The translations under genes were made by a program, and so were the position numbers. DNA of 64,000 bases from Paenibacillus sinopodophylli. Lineage in GTDB: Bacteria; Bacillota; Bacilli; Paenibacillales; Paenibacillaceae. The stretch is from positions 62,001 through 126,000 of the forward strand of contig NZ_VDBO01000002.1 in NCBI RefSeq assembly GCF_005930355.1. The letters run 5' to 3'. The number at the start of each line of letters is the position of its first letter. The first letter of the stretch is position 1. The notes beneath the pieces are model-generated. The model was not told the origin of the DNA. It ran no database searches and worked only from the letters and a program-made list of their open reading frames with translations. Below, piece after piece: positions 9,230-17,689 of this stretch.

Positions 9230-9868
9230 TTAGCCCGCTATTGCCGGCCTAAGAACCGTTTTAATGGAGCCTCTATACATTAGTGCAATATAAACGATAT
9301 CAAGAACAAAGATTAGTACGTACATAATCATTAACAGCACCGATTGCGGCTGTAGGAAATAGCAGACAATCGAGGCGCAGAGGGTACCTATCATTTTGAA
9401 ATATGCAATAGACAGAGACTGGCCTTGATGGCCTTTGGCCAGCAGCATTTGGATAAAGAGAACGGACATCATGAGATTAATACCGAATGCAGAGTAAATA
9501 GCCATGTGGTCATGAAATTCAACGGCCATGCCGTAATGGAGCAGGAAGGCTATAATAAGCAAAGCGAATACGCCAGCACGAACCGTGCTTTTGGCATAGG
9601 AGGTTCTGGAATAGTAGAGGAACTGAAACAAGATAATGCAGTCTAGTAGAAACCAGATAAGCGTTACGATTTGTTGCAGCGGATGAAACGGCATGATGAA
9701 AGTAAGCAGAAATTCCCATGTGATGTTAGCGCAGATACAAGCCAGCGGCATGCCGCAGAACTGATCCTTGAACCCTCTATAAATAACGAGAACATAAGTT
9801 ATCGTCCAGAAGAAAGCAACACCGAACAGCAGAATATAGTTGAAGATAGCTGGCAATTGATGCTCCAT
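9230..9868 (-). CDS. Transmembrane terpene cyclase of the Pyr4/PaxB type
   Basis: A 212-residue protein with seven hydrophobic segments. The family signatures are visible: W-T-x-T-Y-V-x-x-I-x-R-G-F-K-D near residue 25, G-M-P near 39, A-N-I-T-W-E near 48 (the Glu expected to act in cyclisation), W-F-L-L-D near 71 and the late V-L-D-I-V-Y near 190. Fungal relatives (Pyr4, PaxB, AndB) cyclise prenylated compounds in the membrane; bacterial homologues are annotated but rarely studied. The ribosome site is weak (AAAGGATG about 17 bases upstream). No prenyltransferase adjoins it; a squalene-synthase-like gene lies 13 kb away. Confident of the family, not of the substrate. Confidence 0.75.
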   Translation of the reverse strand: MEHQLPAIFNYILLFGVAFFWTITYVLVIYRGFKDQFCGMPLACICANITWEFLLTFIMPFHPLQQIVTLIWFLLDCIILFQFLYYSRTSYAKSTVRAGVFALLIIAFLLHYGMAVEFHDHMAIYSAFGINLMMSVLFIQMLLAKGHQGQSLSIAYFKMIGTLCASIVCYFLQPQSVLLMIMYVLIFVLDIVYIALMYRGSIKTVLRPAIAG

Positions 9869-10091
9869 TGGGTGGATAGCACATCCTTTTTGAATAGATT
9901 GGTTAGGACAAACGAGGATTTAGCTTGTCTATGTATATGAAGCAAGCAGGTCAGCTAGACCAGTGGTGAGTCGTGAACCAACTGCGTGCGCATCACAGAA
10001 CGATTTGTCAGCACCGTCAATCATAAGATAATGTTTTGTACAAAAGGTTTGTCTATTTTTATCCATTGTTTTGCTTCTCCCAATCGTATAT

Positions 10092-10110
10092 ATTGATAAC
10101 TGTTCTCAAT
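10092..10110. promoter_or_regulatory. Fur box before siderophore-binding lipoprotein
   Basis: The imperfect palindrome ATTGATAAC-T-GTTCTCAAT matches the Bacillus 7-1-7 Fur site (TGATAAT-N-ATTATCA) closely and lies 25 bases before the lipoprotein ATG at 10135. Confidence 0.85.
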
Positions 10111-10134
10111 ATATACGAAAAAGGGGTCTTATTT

Positions 10135-11085
10135 ATGTACAACAAACCTACTAAGCTTGTTCTTATCATCTTCGTACTGCTAATGGTCAGCGTTCTAGCT
10201 GCTTGCGGTTCGAATGTGAAGGATGAAGCCGCTGAGCCGAATACGAATCAACCAGCAACACGCCTGTATAAGGATTTCAGCGGGCATGAGGTGACAATCC
10301 CGACAGAGCCGAAAAAAATCATTTTGCTTGGCGATATCCCCGGCGATTTGTTGGCTCTTGGCATCAAGCCTGCAGGTAATGATTGGCTCGGAGAGCCTTA
10401 TGTGTATAAGAGTGAACTGGATGGAGTAGTAGACATTGGCTATCCGCATAACATGGAGAAGGTCATTGAGATAGAACCGGATCTAATCGTACAAGCGGGA
10501 TATGGTGGACCTGATGATGAGAAGATATATGAAGAAATGTCCAAGATAGCACCTACTGTCATCTATAATAGAGATGCCGTTACGTATGACCGTATTCGGG
10601 AGCTTGCAGATATCGTTGGCAAGAAGCAGGTTGCAGAGGATTGGATTACAAGCTATGAGAGCAAAGCGAAGGCAACTTGGGAAAAAATAGGCTTGAAGGA
10701 TGGCGAAACGGCAAGTGTATATTTAAGCTTAGCTGGCGACTTCTATGTCATGGGCCACTTCAGTTTAACGATGTCCTTGTATCAGCCTGAAGGCTTCAAA
10801 GCAAGTGATAAGATACAAGCATTAATTGACAAAAAAGAGCCTTTCTCCCTGATTTCAAGAGAAGTACTTCCTGACTTTGCAGGAGATCATGTGTTTCTAC
10901 TTAGCTTGCCTGGAACAGAAGACGAGAAAGCAGCGACGGAGCTTATTAACAGCCCGCTTTGGAAAGCACTTCCTGCTGTGAAAAATGGACATGCATATTC
11001 AGCAAGTATCGCTTGGAATGCGAGCGATCCGATAACGATGGAGCGCTTCTTGGATGAACTTCCTAAGATCATGGGAATAGAATAA
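10135..11085 (+). CDS. Iron-siderophore ABC transporter substrate-binding lipoprotein
   Basis: A 316-residue class III binding protein. The true start is the ATG at 10135, because it begins a lipoprotein signal peptide with lipobox L-A-A-C (about Cys23) and follows AAGGGG and a Fur box; a longer open frame from 10036 would run through the Fur box. The body shows F-S-G-H-E-V-T-I-P, G-D-L-L-A-L-G-I-K-P and I-E-P-D-L-I-V, as in FeuA and YxeB-type proteins. It binds a ferric siderophore outside the membrane. No permease adjoins it, so it probably uses the FecCD pair at 37.9-39.9 kb or one elsewhere. Confidence 0.9.
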   Translation: MYNKPTKLVLIIFVLLMVSVLAACGSNVKDEAAEPNTNQPATRLYKDFSGHEVTIPTEPKKIILLGDIPGDLLALGIKPAGNDWLGEPYVYKSELDGVVDIGYPHNMEKVIEIEPDLIVQAGYGGPDDEKIYEEMSKIAPTVIYNRDAVTYDRIRELADIVGKKQVAEDWITSYESKAKATWEKIGLKDGETASVYLSLAGDFYVMGHFSLTMSLYQPEGFKASDKIQALIDKKEPFSLISREVLPDFAGDHVFLLSLPGTEDEKAATELINSPLWKALPAVKNGHAYSASIAWNASDPITMERFLDELPKIMGIE

Positions 11086-11094
11086 ATGAATGAA

Positions 11095-11138
11095 AGACAA
11101 GTGATTTCAACAAAACAGTTGAATCACTTGTCTTTTTT
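11095..11138 (+). terminator. Rho-independent terminator after siderophore-binding gene
   Basis: Long stem AGACAAGTGATT-CAAC / GTTGAATCACTTGTCT with a loop of six bases and a run of six T. It separates the lipoprotein gene from the next Fur-controlled gene. Confidence 0.85.
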
Positions 11139-11147
11139 GTATAAGAT

Positions 11148-11166
11148 ATTGATAACAATTCTCAAT
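11148..11166. promoter_or_regulatory. Fur box before AraC-siderophore-binding fusion gene
   Basis: ATTGATAAC-A-ATTCTCAAT, a close match to the Fur palindrome, ending 16 bases before the ATG at 11183. It implies the regulator itself is made only under iron limitation. Confidence 0.85.
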
Positions 11167-11182
11167 TAGGGGCAGTTATCCT

Positions 11183-12904
11183 ATGCAGCTTTATCCATTC
11201 CATATGTCGTTACCACTGATGTTTTCTCTGGCAGACATTCGTTCTCTCCTATGCCCGAAGCAGGAGAGCTTGAAAGTCAGGTGTGACAAGCATGTCATTG
11301 TTGCTTTCGCATCGGGGGAGGGTATGTATGAAATCTCACACACCAAATGGAAGTTGGAAGCGGGCTTATGCATGCTGCTTCCTCCTGGAAGTGAGATCGA
11401 ATGGCATGCGGGTATGACAGAGATACAAGGTTTTGTTCTATCATTTGACGTATTCAGGTGGGGAGGCAATGCGCCGCTTCCGCTTGTTAATATGCAGTGG
11501 CCTTATTATAAGCCGATTCTTGTAGCTCCCTTCACCCGATTCCTCGACCCGATGAATCGGATTCGACTATATACGGAGGTAGCAAGCGATGCTGAACGGA
11601 TGCGTCAGACAATCCTGCTGCAAGAGCTAATATGCATTCTGCTGGAGATCAACGAGCAGTCCGTGAAGCTAGCCTCGGTTGAAGAAGAGGAAAGGCTGCG
11701 TATTACAATTCGTTATTTGAATAATCATTATCTGGAACCTATAACGGTTGAGCAGCTAGCTCGAATGGCAGGGATGAAACGATCGAAATACAGCGCAGCA
11801 TTCCAGTCGTCGATAGGAAGAAAACCATTGGAATACTTGAATGACCTGCGTATTGAGCAAGCTATAAAGCTGCTTGAAGGCAATGAGCAGCCGCTTAGGG
11901 AGATCGCACGGCAGGTCGGCTACAACGATGAATATTATTTCAACAGACGATTTACGAAACGAATCGGAATCCCGCCAGGCATGTATGCCAGGCTGAGCAG
12001 AACGCCGGCTGAGGAGCTCGTTTCACCGTATCGGACGGTGGTGCCCTCATCTAGCGCATTGCGGATCGTCGTTACCGGTTATGCGCTTGGAGAGCTGCTG
12101 ACGCTTGGTATTACGCCAGTTGGTGCAGAGCTTACTGTAATGGGCAGTCAGGTCGTATTCAGTGACCTTCTTCATGGTGTAGTCGATGTTGGCTTATTGG
12201 GTGATCCGGCATTAATTAAGGAGCTGCGTCCCGATTTGATTATATTGGGCTCAAAGCTTCACCGTGACCATACACAGCTCAGCTTAATTGCCCCAACAAC
12301 AATTGTTGACAGCTCGTTGCAGCTCACTGAGCGGTTGATTGCAGTGGCGGATATGTTGGGCAGGCGCGAGGCTGCGGTAGAATGGATCTCGGATTATGAG
12401 AGACGTTGGGAGGAGATGTGGGCGAATGTAGCAGGGGAAATCAAACCGGAAGAAACAGCATCCGTCCTGCTTCTGCATATGGGGCAGCTCTATATGATGG
12501 GAAAGTCGGGATTTGCCGCAACTCTTTACCATCCGGATGGCTTCAAGCCTTCGAACACGGCTTTAGAGCTGCACAGATACGGGGAGGATTTCCGCCAGAT
12601 TACGGCTGACGCACTCGCAGATTTAGACGGTGACCGACTGTTTCTGCTAGTTGATCCCGAGAAGGCAAGCAACCAGAATACGGTTTTGCTGATGAACCAT
12701 CCGAAATGGCGTTCATTGGATGCCGTGAAGGAAGGACGATTCCATATGGCGGACAGCTCTTGGAATTACGATGATTCGATTACAAGGGATCGTTTGTTAA
12801 CTGTCTTGCCTCACATCATGCGGGCTCGTACTGAGCTTCACACGAATGAGTCTGGTATTGTCATTGAGACGAGAGGGACTATCTCTATGCAGCATGCCTT
12901 ATAG
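11183..12904 (+). CDS. AraC regulator fused to siderophore-binding domain (Btr-like)
   Basis: A 573-residue cytoplasmic protein with no signal peptide. Residues 1-165 form a cupin-like sensor region, residues 175-270 the AraC double helix-turn-helix (L-A-R-M-A-G-M and I-A-R-Q-V-G-Y-N-D-E-Y-Y-F), and residues 285-555 a binding fold like that of the neighbouring lipoprotein (G-E-L-L-T-L-G-I-T-P, L-R-P-D-L-I-I-L). B. subtilis Btr has this plan and senses Fe-bacillibactin inside the cell to activate its uptake genes. By analogy this protein detects the siderophore taken up by the product of the gene upstream. One of three such fusions here. Confidence 0.92.
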   Translation: MQLYPFHMSLPLMFSLADIRSLLCPKQESLKVRCDKHVIVAFASGEGMYEISHTKWKLEAGLCMLLPPGSEIEWHAGMTEIQGFVLSFDVFRWGGNAPLPLVNMQWPYYKPILVAPFTRFLDPMNRIRLYTEVASDAERMRQTILLQELICILLEINEQSVKLASVEEEERLRITIRYLNNHYLEPITVEQLARMAGMKRSKYSAAFQSSIGRKPLEYLNDLRIEQAIKLLEGNEQPLREIARQVGYNDEYYFNRRFTKRIGIPPGMYARLSRTPAEELVSPYRTVVPSSSALRIVVTGYALGELLTLGITPVGAELTVMGSQVVFSDLLHGVVDVGLLGDPALIKELRPDLIILGSKLHRDHTQLSLIAPTTIVDSSLQLTERLIAVADMLGRREAAVEWISDYERRWEEMWANVAGEIKPEETASVLLLHMGQLYMMGKSGFAATLYHPDGFKPSNTALELHRYGEDFRQITADALADLDGDRLFLLVDPEKASNQNTVLLMNHPKWRSLDAVKEGRFHMADSSWNYDDSITRDRLLTVLPHIMRARTELHTNESGIVIETRGTISMQHAL

Positions 12905-12960
12905 CTATCCGCAGACAGACTGCCCACTCCTAAGGGCAGTCTGTTTGTTTCATACAATGA

Positions 12961-13542
12961 TTAATTGTGTTTTGAACCAAGGTGCTCCACTTTACGCAGC
13001 CATTTGGTCCGCATCTCAGCGGTTGCTGGTTTGACTGGGCCGATTTCCGTAACACGAACAGGCGAAATGCCGCAGAACTGTAAAATATTCTTTTTCATCA
13101 CATTAAGGCCTGCTCGTCTGTACACCAGCCTGTTGTACCAGGACGGGGTATCAGATGTAACGATGAGATGGGCCGATTTTCCTTTTAACAGCTTATCCCA
13201 TAGGCTGGAGTTCTCACGGTACTTGAAAGCGAAGCCAGGCAGGAATACACGGTCGATAAAGCCTTTCAGAATTGCCGGCATCGCTCCCCACCAGGTTGGA
13301 TATACGAACACAAGATGATTAGCCCAAACGATCAGCTTCTGAGCCTCTAGAAGATCGGGCTCCAGCTCGGTTCTTTGACGATAGCCATGCTTCAGATTCA
13401 ATTCAAAATCTAAATGGCATAGATCAATCATGCGTACCTCGGCACTGTTCTCGGATGCTCCTTTCATATAAGACTTGCTCAAAGCAGAGCAGAAACTTTG
13501 TTGATCAGGATGTCCGTTAATGATGACAATTTTTGATTTCAT
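12961..13542 (-). CDS. NAD(P)H-dependent flavodoxin-fold oxidoreductase (quinone reductase family)
   Basis: A 193-residue flavoprotein of the YwrO/MdaB/NQO type. The FMN/FAD-binding N-terminal motif I-N-G-H-P-D-Q-Q-S-F and the active-site Y-P-T-W-W-G-A-M-P-A-I-L-K-G-F-I-D-R-V-F stretch near residue 100 are diagnostic. Two start codons are possible, 13548 and 13542; the AAGGAG site is better spaced for 13542. It likely reduces quinones or nitro/azo compounds by two electrons. It is divergent from the AraC regulator at 13716, which may control it. Confidence 0.88.
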   Translation of the reverse strand: MKSKIVIINGHPDQQSFCSALSKSYMKGASENSAEVRMIDLCHLDFELNLKHGYRQRTELEPDLLEAQKLIVWANHLVFVYPTWWGAMPAILKGFIDRVFLPGFAFKYRENSSLWDKLLKGKSAHLIVTSDTPSWYNRLVYRRAGLNVMKKNILQFCGISPVRVTEIGPVKPATAEMRTKWLRKVEHLGSKHN

Positions 13543-13715
13543 ATTCATTTTCTCCTTTGTGATAGGTCGATTTCTTCAATGAACACTGTCCATTATCCTT
13601 GTTTCCGATATAATAGATGGGTGCAAGTCTGCTATTAGCATAGAACGTTTCAACACATAAATGAATGATCAACGGCGCAGATCTATTGTTGAATTGCGCA
13701 AAGGAGGAATAGCGT

Positions 13716-14741
13716 TTGAAGAACGACGGAGTTGCCGTTACGATGGTATATCCGATTATGAAATCCATTGTTCACAAAGGTTATCATACTGAAGCGTTTT
13801 GCCAATATGCCTCATTTGATGCAAGGCTGTTGCAGGATGTGGAGGGTCGTATTGCAGGCGAGGAGTTGGAGCGGTTAATGATAGCCGCAGCCGATTTCAC
13901 AGGGGATGACTATTTCGGCTTGCATCAAGGCGCGATGACAGAGTTCGTGGATTTGGGCATTCTTGGATACGTCATGATGCATTCCAAGACGATTGCTGAG
14001 TCGCTTGCTGCGTATCAACGATACAATGTCATTCTATGCAGCGGCTTTAACCTGGAATGGGAGGTACAGGGGAGCGAAGTCGTGATCCGGATGTATCTTC
14101 AGCATCCAGGACAGATGTCGCGGCATTGCGTAGAGGATATGGCTAGCTCGCTATATCGGTTAATTGGCAGGCTCGGCAATCGGCATATCGAATTACTTGG
14201 CATACAATTTGCACATGACGCTCCTCCTGATCTTTCACCTTATTTGACCGTCTTTGGCCAAACGCCAAGCTTTGGCTGCGATAACAACTGTTTGCGCATC
14301 AGCAGGGACATATTGGATTATTCCGTCTTATATTCTGATGCGAAGCTGCTTAGCGTGTTTGCGGCCATTGCTGAGGAGACGCGGGGAGAATTGACCGAGG
14401 CTACTGTTTTGTCCGAGCGAGTTGTGCAGTGGATGAAGAAGTCTATGCCTGCGTTTTTTCCATCTCTGCAGCAGACGGCAGTATCTTTCGGAACGAGCAC
14501 AAGAACGCTTCAGAATAAACTGAAGGAAGAGAAAACGACCTTTAATGATTTATCCGTTCTCGTTCGCAAGGAATTGGCAATCGGCTATTTGAGGAAGTGG
14601 GAGTACTCGGTTGGGGAAATTGCGTATGCTTTGCATTTCTCGGAGCCTAGCGCGTTCCAAAGTGCTTTCAAGAAATGGACGGGATTAACACCAAGTCAAT
14701 ATCGAGCGAATATGAAGCAACAGCATGCGAGCAAGCAGTAA
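13716..14741 (+). CDS. AraC family transcriptional regulator with arabinose-binding-like N-terminal domain
   Basis: A 341-residue regulator. Residues 15-205 resemble the Arabinose_bd domain of OruR/ArgR-type AraC proteins (G-I-L-G-Y-V-M-M-H-S-K-T-I near residue 88), and the last 90 residues hold the double helix-turn-helix ending in W-T-G-L-T-P-S-Q-Y-R. A TTG start is chosen because AAGGAGG lies eight bases before it and no later Met keeps the domain intact. It faces the flavoprotein gene at 12961 and precedes the APS kinase by 21 bases, so either could be a target. Confidence 0.85.
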   Translation: MKNDGVAVTMVYPIMKSIVHKGYHTEAFCQYASFDARLLQDVEGRIAGEELERLMIAAADFTGDDYFGLHQGAMTEFVDLGILGYVMMHSKTIAESLAAYQRYNVILCSGFNLEWEVQGSEVVIRMYLQHPGQMSRHCVEDMASSLYRLIGRLGNRHIELLGIQFAHDAPPDLSPYLTVFGQTPSFGCDNNCLRISRDILDYSVLYSDAKLLSVFAAIAEETRGELTEATVLSERVVQWMKKSMPAFFPSLQQTAVSFGTSTRTLQNKLKEEKTTFNDLSVLVRKELAIGYLRKWEYSVGEIAYALHFSEPSAFQSAFKKWTGLTPSQYRANMKQQHASKQ

Positions 14742-14762
14742 GGAAAGGGGCTGTCTGACAAC

Positions 14763-15377
14763 ATGGGTAATCATGAGACAAACATAACTTGGCAGCAAAG
14801 TGTGATCAGTCCCGAGAATCGGATGGCATTAAATGGACATCGAGGCGGCGTCATTTGGCTGACGGGCTTATCCGGATCAGGCAAAACGACCATTGCAAAT
14901 GAGCTTGAAAGACGTTTATTTCATGAGCAAATACATACGTTCACACTGGATGGTGACAATCTGCGCCATGGATTGAATAGCGATCTAGGCTTCACACAGG
15001 CAGACCGTGCAGAAAACGTACGCAGGCTTGGCGAGGTCGCGAAGCTGTTTGTGGATGCGGGCTTGATCGTTATTGTGGCCGCCATATCACCATTTCGGAT
15101 AGACAGGGAAAAGGTCAGGGCTATGTTCTCTCACGGCCTCTTTACTGAAGTATTTCTTGCTTGTTCACTCGAGGTATGCGAGCAGAGGGATCCGAAGGGG
15201 CTTTATAAGAGAGCAAGAGCAGCCGAACTATTAGAGTTCACAGGCATCTCATCCCCCTACGAAGAGCCTCTTCATCCGGAGCTGACGATTCGAACAGATG
15301 AGCTTAGCATCGAGGCGGCTGCCGATTTAATTTGGGAAGCGGTTGTCACTTGGCCAAACACGCCGCTTGCACGTTAA
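14763..15377 (+). CDS. cysC: Adenylylsulfate kinase
   Basis: A 204-residue APS kinase, which phosphorylates adenosine 5'-phosphosulfate at the 3' position with ATP to give PAPS. Visible are the P-loop G-L-S-G-S-G-K-T near residue 35, D-G-D-N-L-R-H-G-L-N near 62, R-A-E-N-V-R-R near 80 and the lid with K-G-L-Y-K-R-A near 145. It stands alone: no sulfate adenylyltransferase, PAPS reductase or sulfotransferase is nearby. It starts 21 bases after the AraC gene and ends tail to tail with the TetR gene, sharing four bases of a TTAA stop palindrome. Confidence 0.93.
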   Translation: MGNHETNITWQQSVISPENRMALNGHRGGVIWLTGLSGSGKTTIANELERRLFHEQIHTFTLDGDNLRHGLNSDLGFTQADRAENVRRLGEVAKLFVDAGLIVIVAAISPFRIDREKVRAMFSHGLFTEVFLACSLEVCEQRDPKGLYKRARAAELLEFTGISSPYEEPLHPELTIRTDELSIEAAADLIWEAVVTWPNTPLAR

Positions 15378-15958
15378 TGGAGCGGTGCAAGCATCACAGC
15401 AATAGCGTTGCTGACAAATGATGAATCGGGGCGTGATTTTAGAAATACGGTCAGCCCAATTAATGCAATAACAAGCGATTGTGCAACGGCTTGCGCATTA
15501 GTTGCTGCACCCAGCTCCCCGCTGCGTATGCCTCGTTCAATCGTTTCTTGAAAGATGGCTGCCAAATAGAGCTGGTGCTCTCTTGTTAAGATTTCGAATC
15601 TTAAATGGTGAGGCGCAAGCTCAACCATCGTATTCAGGCAGAAACAGCCTCTGTTCATTCCTGATTTATTCTTATTTGCTGCTGCCATACTTTCAAAATA
15701 ACTGCGAAACGCTTCCTTGACGGAGGCGTTTTTTTGCAATTGAGCCCTTGCAGCAGAAGCGTGAATATGCGTATATCTGCGCAGCGCAGCCTCGAACAGC
15801 GCTTCTTTATTGCCGAACGTAGAGTAAATACTTGCCTTCTGAACACCCATTGCGGTCGTTAAATCAATCAAGGAGGTAGCCTCATAACCTTTCTCCCAAA
15901 ATAATTGCATGGCGGCTTCCAACGCTTTATGCTCGTCAAATTCACGGAGTCGAACCAT
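15374..15958 (-). CDS. TetR family transcriptional repressor
   Basis: A 194-residue regulator. Residues 8-55 are the TetR helix-turn-helix (A-L-E-A-A-M-Q-L-F-W-E-K-G-Y-E-A-T-S then K-A-S-I-Y-S-T-F-G-N-K-E), followed by a ligand-binding helical domain with a Cys pair in N-R-G-C-F-C-L-N. It is divergent from the MFS transporter at 16124; palindromes ATACCGATCGGT and ATACCG-AATGGTAT in the gap are likely operators. The probable role is ligand-released repression of the transporter and itself. Confidence 0.9.
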   Translation of the reverse strand: MVRLREFDEHKALEAAMQLFWEKGYEATSLIDLTTAMGVQKASIYSTFGNKEALFEAALRRYTHIHASAARAQLQKNASVKEAFRSYFESMAAANKNKSGMNRGCFCLNTMVELAPHHLRFEILTREHQLYLAAIFQETIERGIRSGELGAATNAQAVAQSLVIALIGLTVFLKSRPDSSFVSNAIAVMLAPLH

Positions 15959-15975
15959 GTAATCACCTTCTTTCT

Positions 15976-15989
15976 ATACCGATCGGTTT
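15976..15989. promoter_or_regulatory. Putative TetR operator 1
   Basis: ATACCGATCGGTTT contains the perfect palindrome ACCGATCGGT, typical of TetR/AcrR operators, 18 bases before the TetR ATG. A related copy is at 16075. Confidence 0.65.
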
Positions 15990-16074
15990 TTTATAATTTT
16001 ATTATTATTGACCGTCATTTGTCAATTTGTTTGACATACATCTGATTGGAACGTATATTAATCATCATCAATAA

Positions 16075-16088
16075 ATACCGAATGGTAT
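16075..16088. promoter_or_regulatory. Putative TetR operator 2
   Basis: ATACCGAATGGTAT, arms ATACC and GGTAT, resembles operator 1 and lies 36 bases before the MFS start, where a repressor would block transcription. Confidence 0.6.
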
Positions 16089-16123
16089 GTAATGATTATT
16101 ATAACTATAAAGGAGTGCAGGCA

Positions 16124-17341
16124 TTGAATTATTCAAGAGTGGAGCAGAGCCATAAAGCTGAGCAGGTTACGGAGCAGAAGCAGGTGCTGTCCAAACTCCT
16201 TACGTTGATATTTGCGATCGCCAGCGGGCTTGCTGTATCCACTATCTACTTTGCACAGCCATTACTGGAAACAATCGCCGATGAATTCAATCTCGCACAT
16301 TCATCGATGGGAATGATTATAACGATTACGCAGGTTTGTTACGCTGTAGGCTTGTTTCTACTCGTGCCGCTTGGCGATTTGCTCAATCGACGCCAATTGG
16401 CAATCGGCATGATGCTGCTGTCTATGTTTGGTTTATTGACGGTAGCGCTGGCTCAGAGCAGTCTCATGATGCTGGCGGGAATGGCTATGACTGGATTGTT
16501 CGCAGTAGTCGTTCAAGTATTTGTGGCGTATGCTGCCGTTCTGGCATCTCCTTCAGAGCGAGGACGAGTACTTGGAATGGTGACTAGCGGAATCGTACTC
16601 GGTATACTGCTGGCGCGGACCTTCGCTGGTATATTAACTGATCTGGCAGGGTGGCGATCTGTCTATGGGGTAGCTGCAGGAAGCATGCTGTTAGCTGCTT
16701 TCATCTTGTTCCGCTTGCTGCCTCGAAATCATGTGCACGCAGGTGCGAGGCTGTCCTATCTTAAACTACTGCAATCGGTGATTCAACTATTCATCGAGGT
16801 GCGTGTGCTTCGAATCCGAGCGGTACTGGCTTTTCTAATATTTATGGCCTTTAGCGTCCTATGGACTTCGCTCGTTCTTCCCCTCAGTGCTCCGCCGTAC
16901 GAACTGTCACATACATTAATCGGCGCATTTGGCCTTACAGGTGTCGCAGGCGCTTTAGCAGCAGCACGGGCTGGCCGCTGGGCGGACAGCGGCTTTGGTC
17001 AGCGTACGACAGGTATTTCGTTGAGTATACTATTCGGATCATGGCTGCCAATCGCTTTTACTGAGCGTTCCCTATGGGCTCTAATCGTTGGCGTCATCGC
17101 TTTGGACTTTGCTGTTCAGGCTGTGCATGTGACGAGTCAGAGTATGATTCTCAGTGTTCGCCCTGAATCACGCAGCCGACTAACAGCAGGGTATATGATT
17201 TTCTATTCGGCTGGCAGCGCCACCGGCTCAATAGCCGCGACTGCTCTTTATGCGCATGGAGGCTGGATTGCTGTTTGTTTGCTTGGATCTTCGATAAGCG
17301 GATTTGCTCTGCTTTTCTGGTTTTTCACGAAGAAGTTTTAG
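16124..17341 (+). CDS. MFS transporter (drug:H+ antiporter type)
   Basis: A 405-residue membrane protein with about twelve hydrophobic segments and the loop-2 motif G-D-L-L-N-R-R-Q of the major facilitator superfamily. The N-terminal Y-F-A-Q-P-L-L-E-T-I-A motif is typical of the YtbD-like subgroup. The open frame extends up to 16046, but AAGGAG at 16110-16115 places the start at TTG 16124; the upstream extension would overlap the operator. It is probably an efflux pump controlled by the divergent TetR protein. Confidence 0.88.
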   Translation: MNYSRVEQSHKAEQVTEQKQVLSKLLTLIFAIASGLAVSTIYFAQPLLETIADEFNLAHSSMGMIITITQVCYAVGLFLLVPLGDLLNRRQLAIGMMLLSMFGLLTVALAQSSLMMLAGMAMTGLFAVVVQVFVAYAAVLASPSERGRVLGMVTSGIVLGILLARTFAGILTDLAGWRSVYGVAAGSMLLAAFILFRLLPRNHVHAGARLSYLKLLQSVIQLFIEVRVLRIRAVLAFLIFMAFSVLWTSLVLPLSAPPYELSHTLIGAFGLTGVAGALAAARAGRWADSGFGQRTTGISLSILFGSWLPIAFTERSLWALIVGVIALDFAVQAVHVTSQSMILSVRPESRSRLTAGYMIFYSAGSATGSIAATALYAHGGWIAVCLLGSSISGFALLFWFFTKKF

Positions 17342-17365
17342 GATGAATCACTAGTATAAGCGAGT

Positions 17366-17388
17366 CACGTCCTTCAGGCGTGGTTTTC
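17366..17388 (+). terminator. Short terminator after MFS gene
   Basis: Stem CACGTC / GGCGTG (one G-U pair) with a five-base loop and a TTTT tail, 24 bases after the MFS stop. Confidence 0.5.
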
Positions 17389-17395
17389 TGCGTTA

Positions 17396-17424
17396 TTGGT
17401 AGCCTGCTGATTTTATATTATAAT
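17396..17424 (+). promoter_or_regulatory. Sigma-A promoter for the ubiD leader
   Basis: TTGGTA at 17396-17401, a spacer of 17 and a perfect TATAAT at 17419-17424. Transcription would start near 17431, giving an untranslated leader of about 260 bases before the ubiD ATG. Confidence 0.6.
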
Positions 17425-17430
17425 ACCTAG

Positions 17431-17689
17431 TAGTACGTTTCTACATGAGTTTGACTGAAGAAACGACAAAGAAGGCCAGAGTGTGAATGGTTATGGAGAA
17501 GCGAAGCGTTCGCCTTTGTTCTCCGGATTTCAACATGAAACCATTAGGATAAAGAAATCTGGAAACAACAGCGATCGGAAGAACCAATCCCACGTCGGAC
17601 TCCAGTCGAAAATCTTAATTTGAACTTATATCGAATGAGGCAGAGCAATCGTTATCAACCACATACTTATCATAGATTGGAGCTAGATC
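17431..17689 (+). ncRNA. Structured leader RNA candidate upstream of ubiD, with conserved element copy A
   Basis: This gene-free stretch folds by eye. P1: GGAGAA (17495-17500) pairs with TTCTCC (17519-17524), enclosing GCGAA/TTCGC. P2: GGATTTC (17525-17531) pairs with GAAATCT (17554-17560). AATGGTT (17486-17492) is complementary to AACCATT (17539-17545) in the P2 loop, a possible pseudoknot. Downstream, 17578-17637 is copy A of an element repeated at 21551-21613: 30 of the first 35 bases match, with a hairpin CGG-ACTCCAG-TCG. It may be a cis-regulatory leader or a dispersed RNA element; I match it to no named riboswitch. Confidence 0.5.

Noticed and set aside
10036..10134. Extended N-terminus for the siderophore-binding protein
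   Set aside because: It would place the Fur box in the coding region and bury the lipoprotein signal.
11095..11138. Possible attenuator or riboswitch
   Set aside because: A simple terminator fully explains the hairpin and T run.
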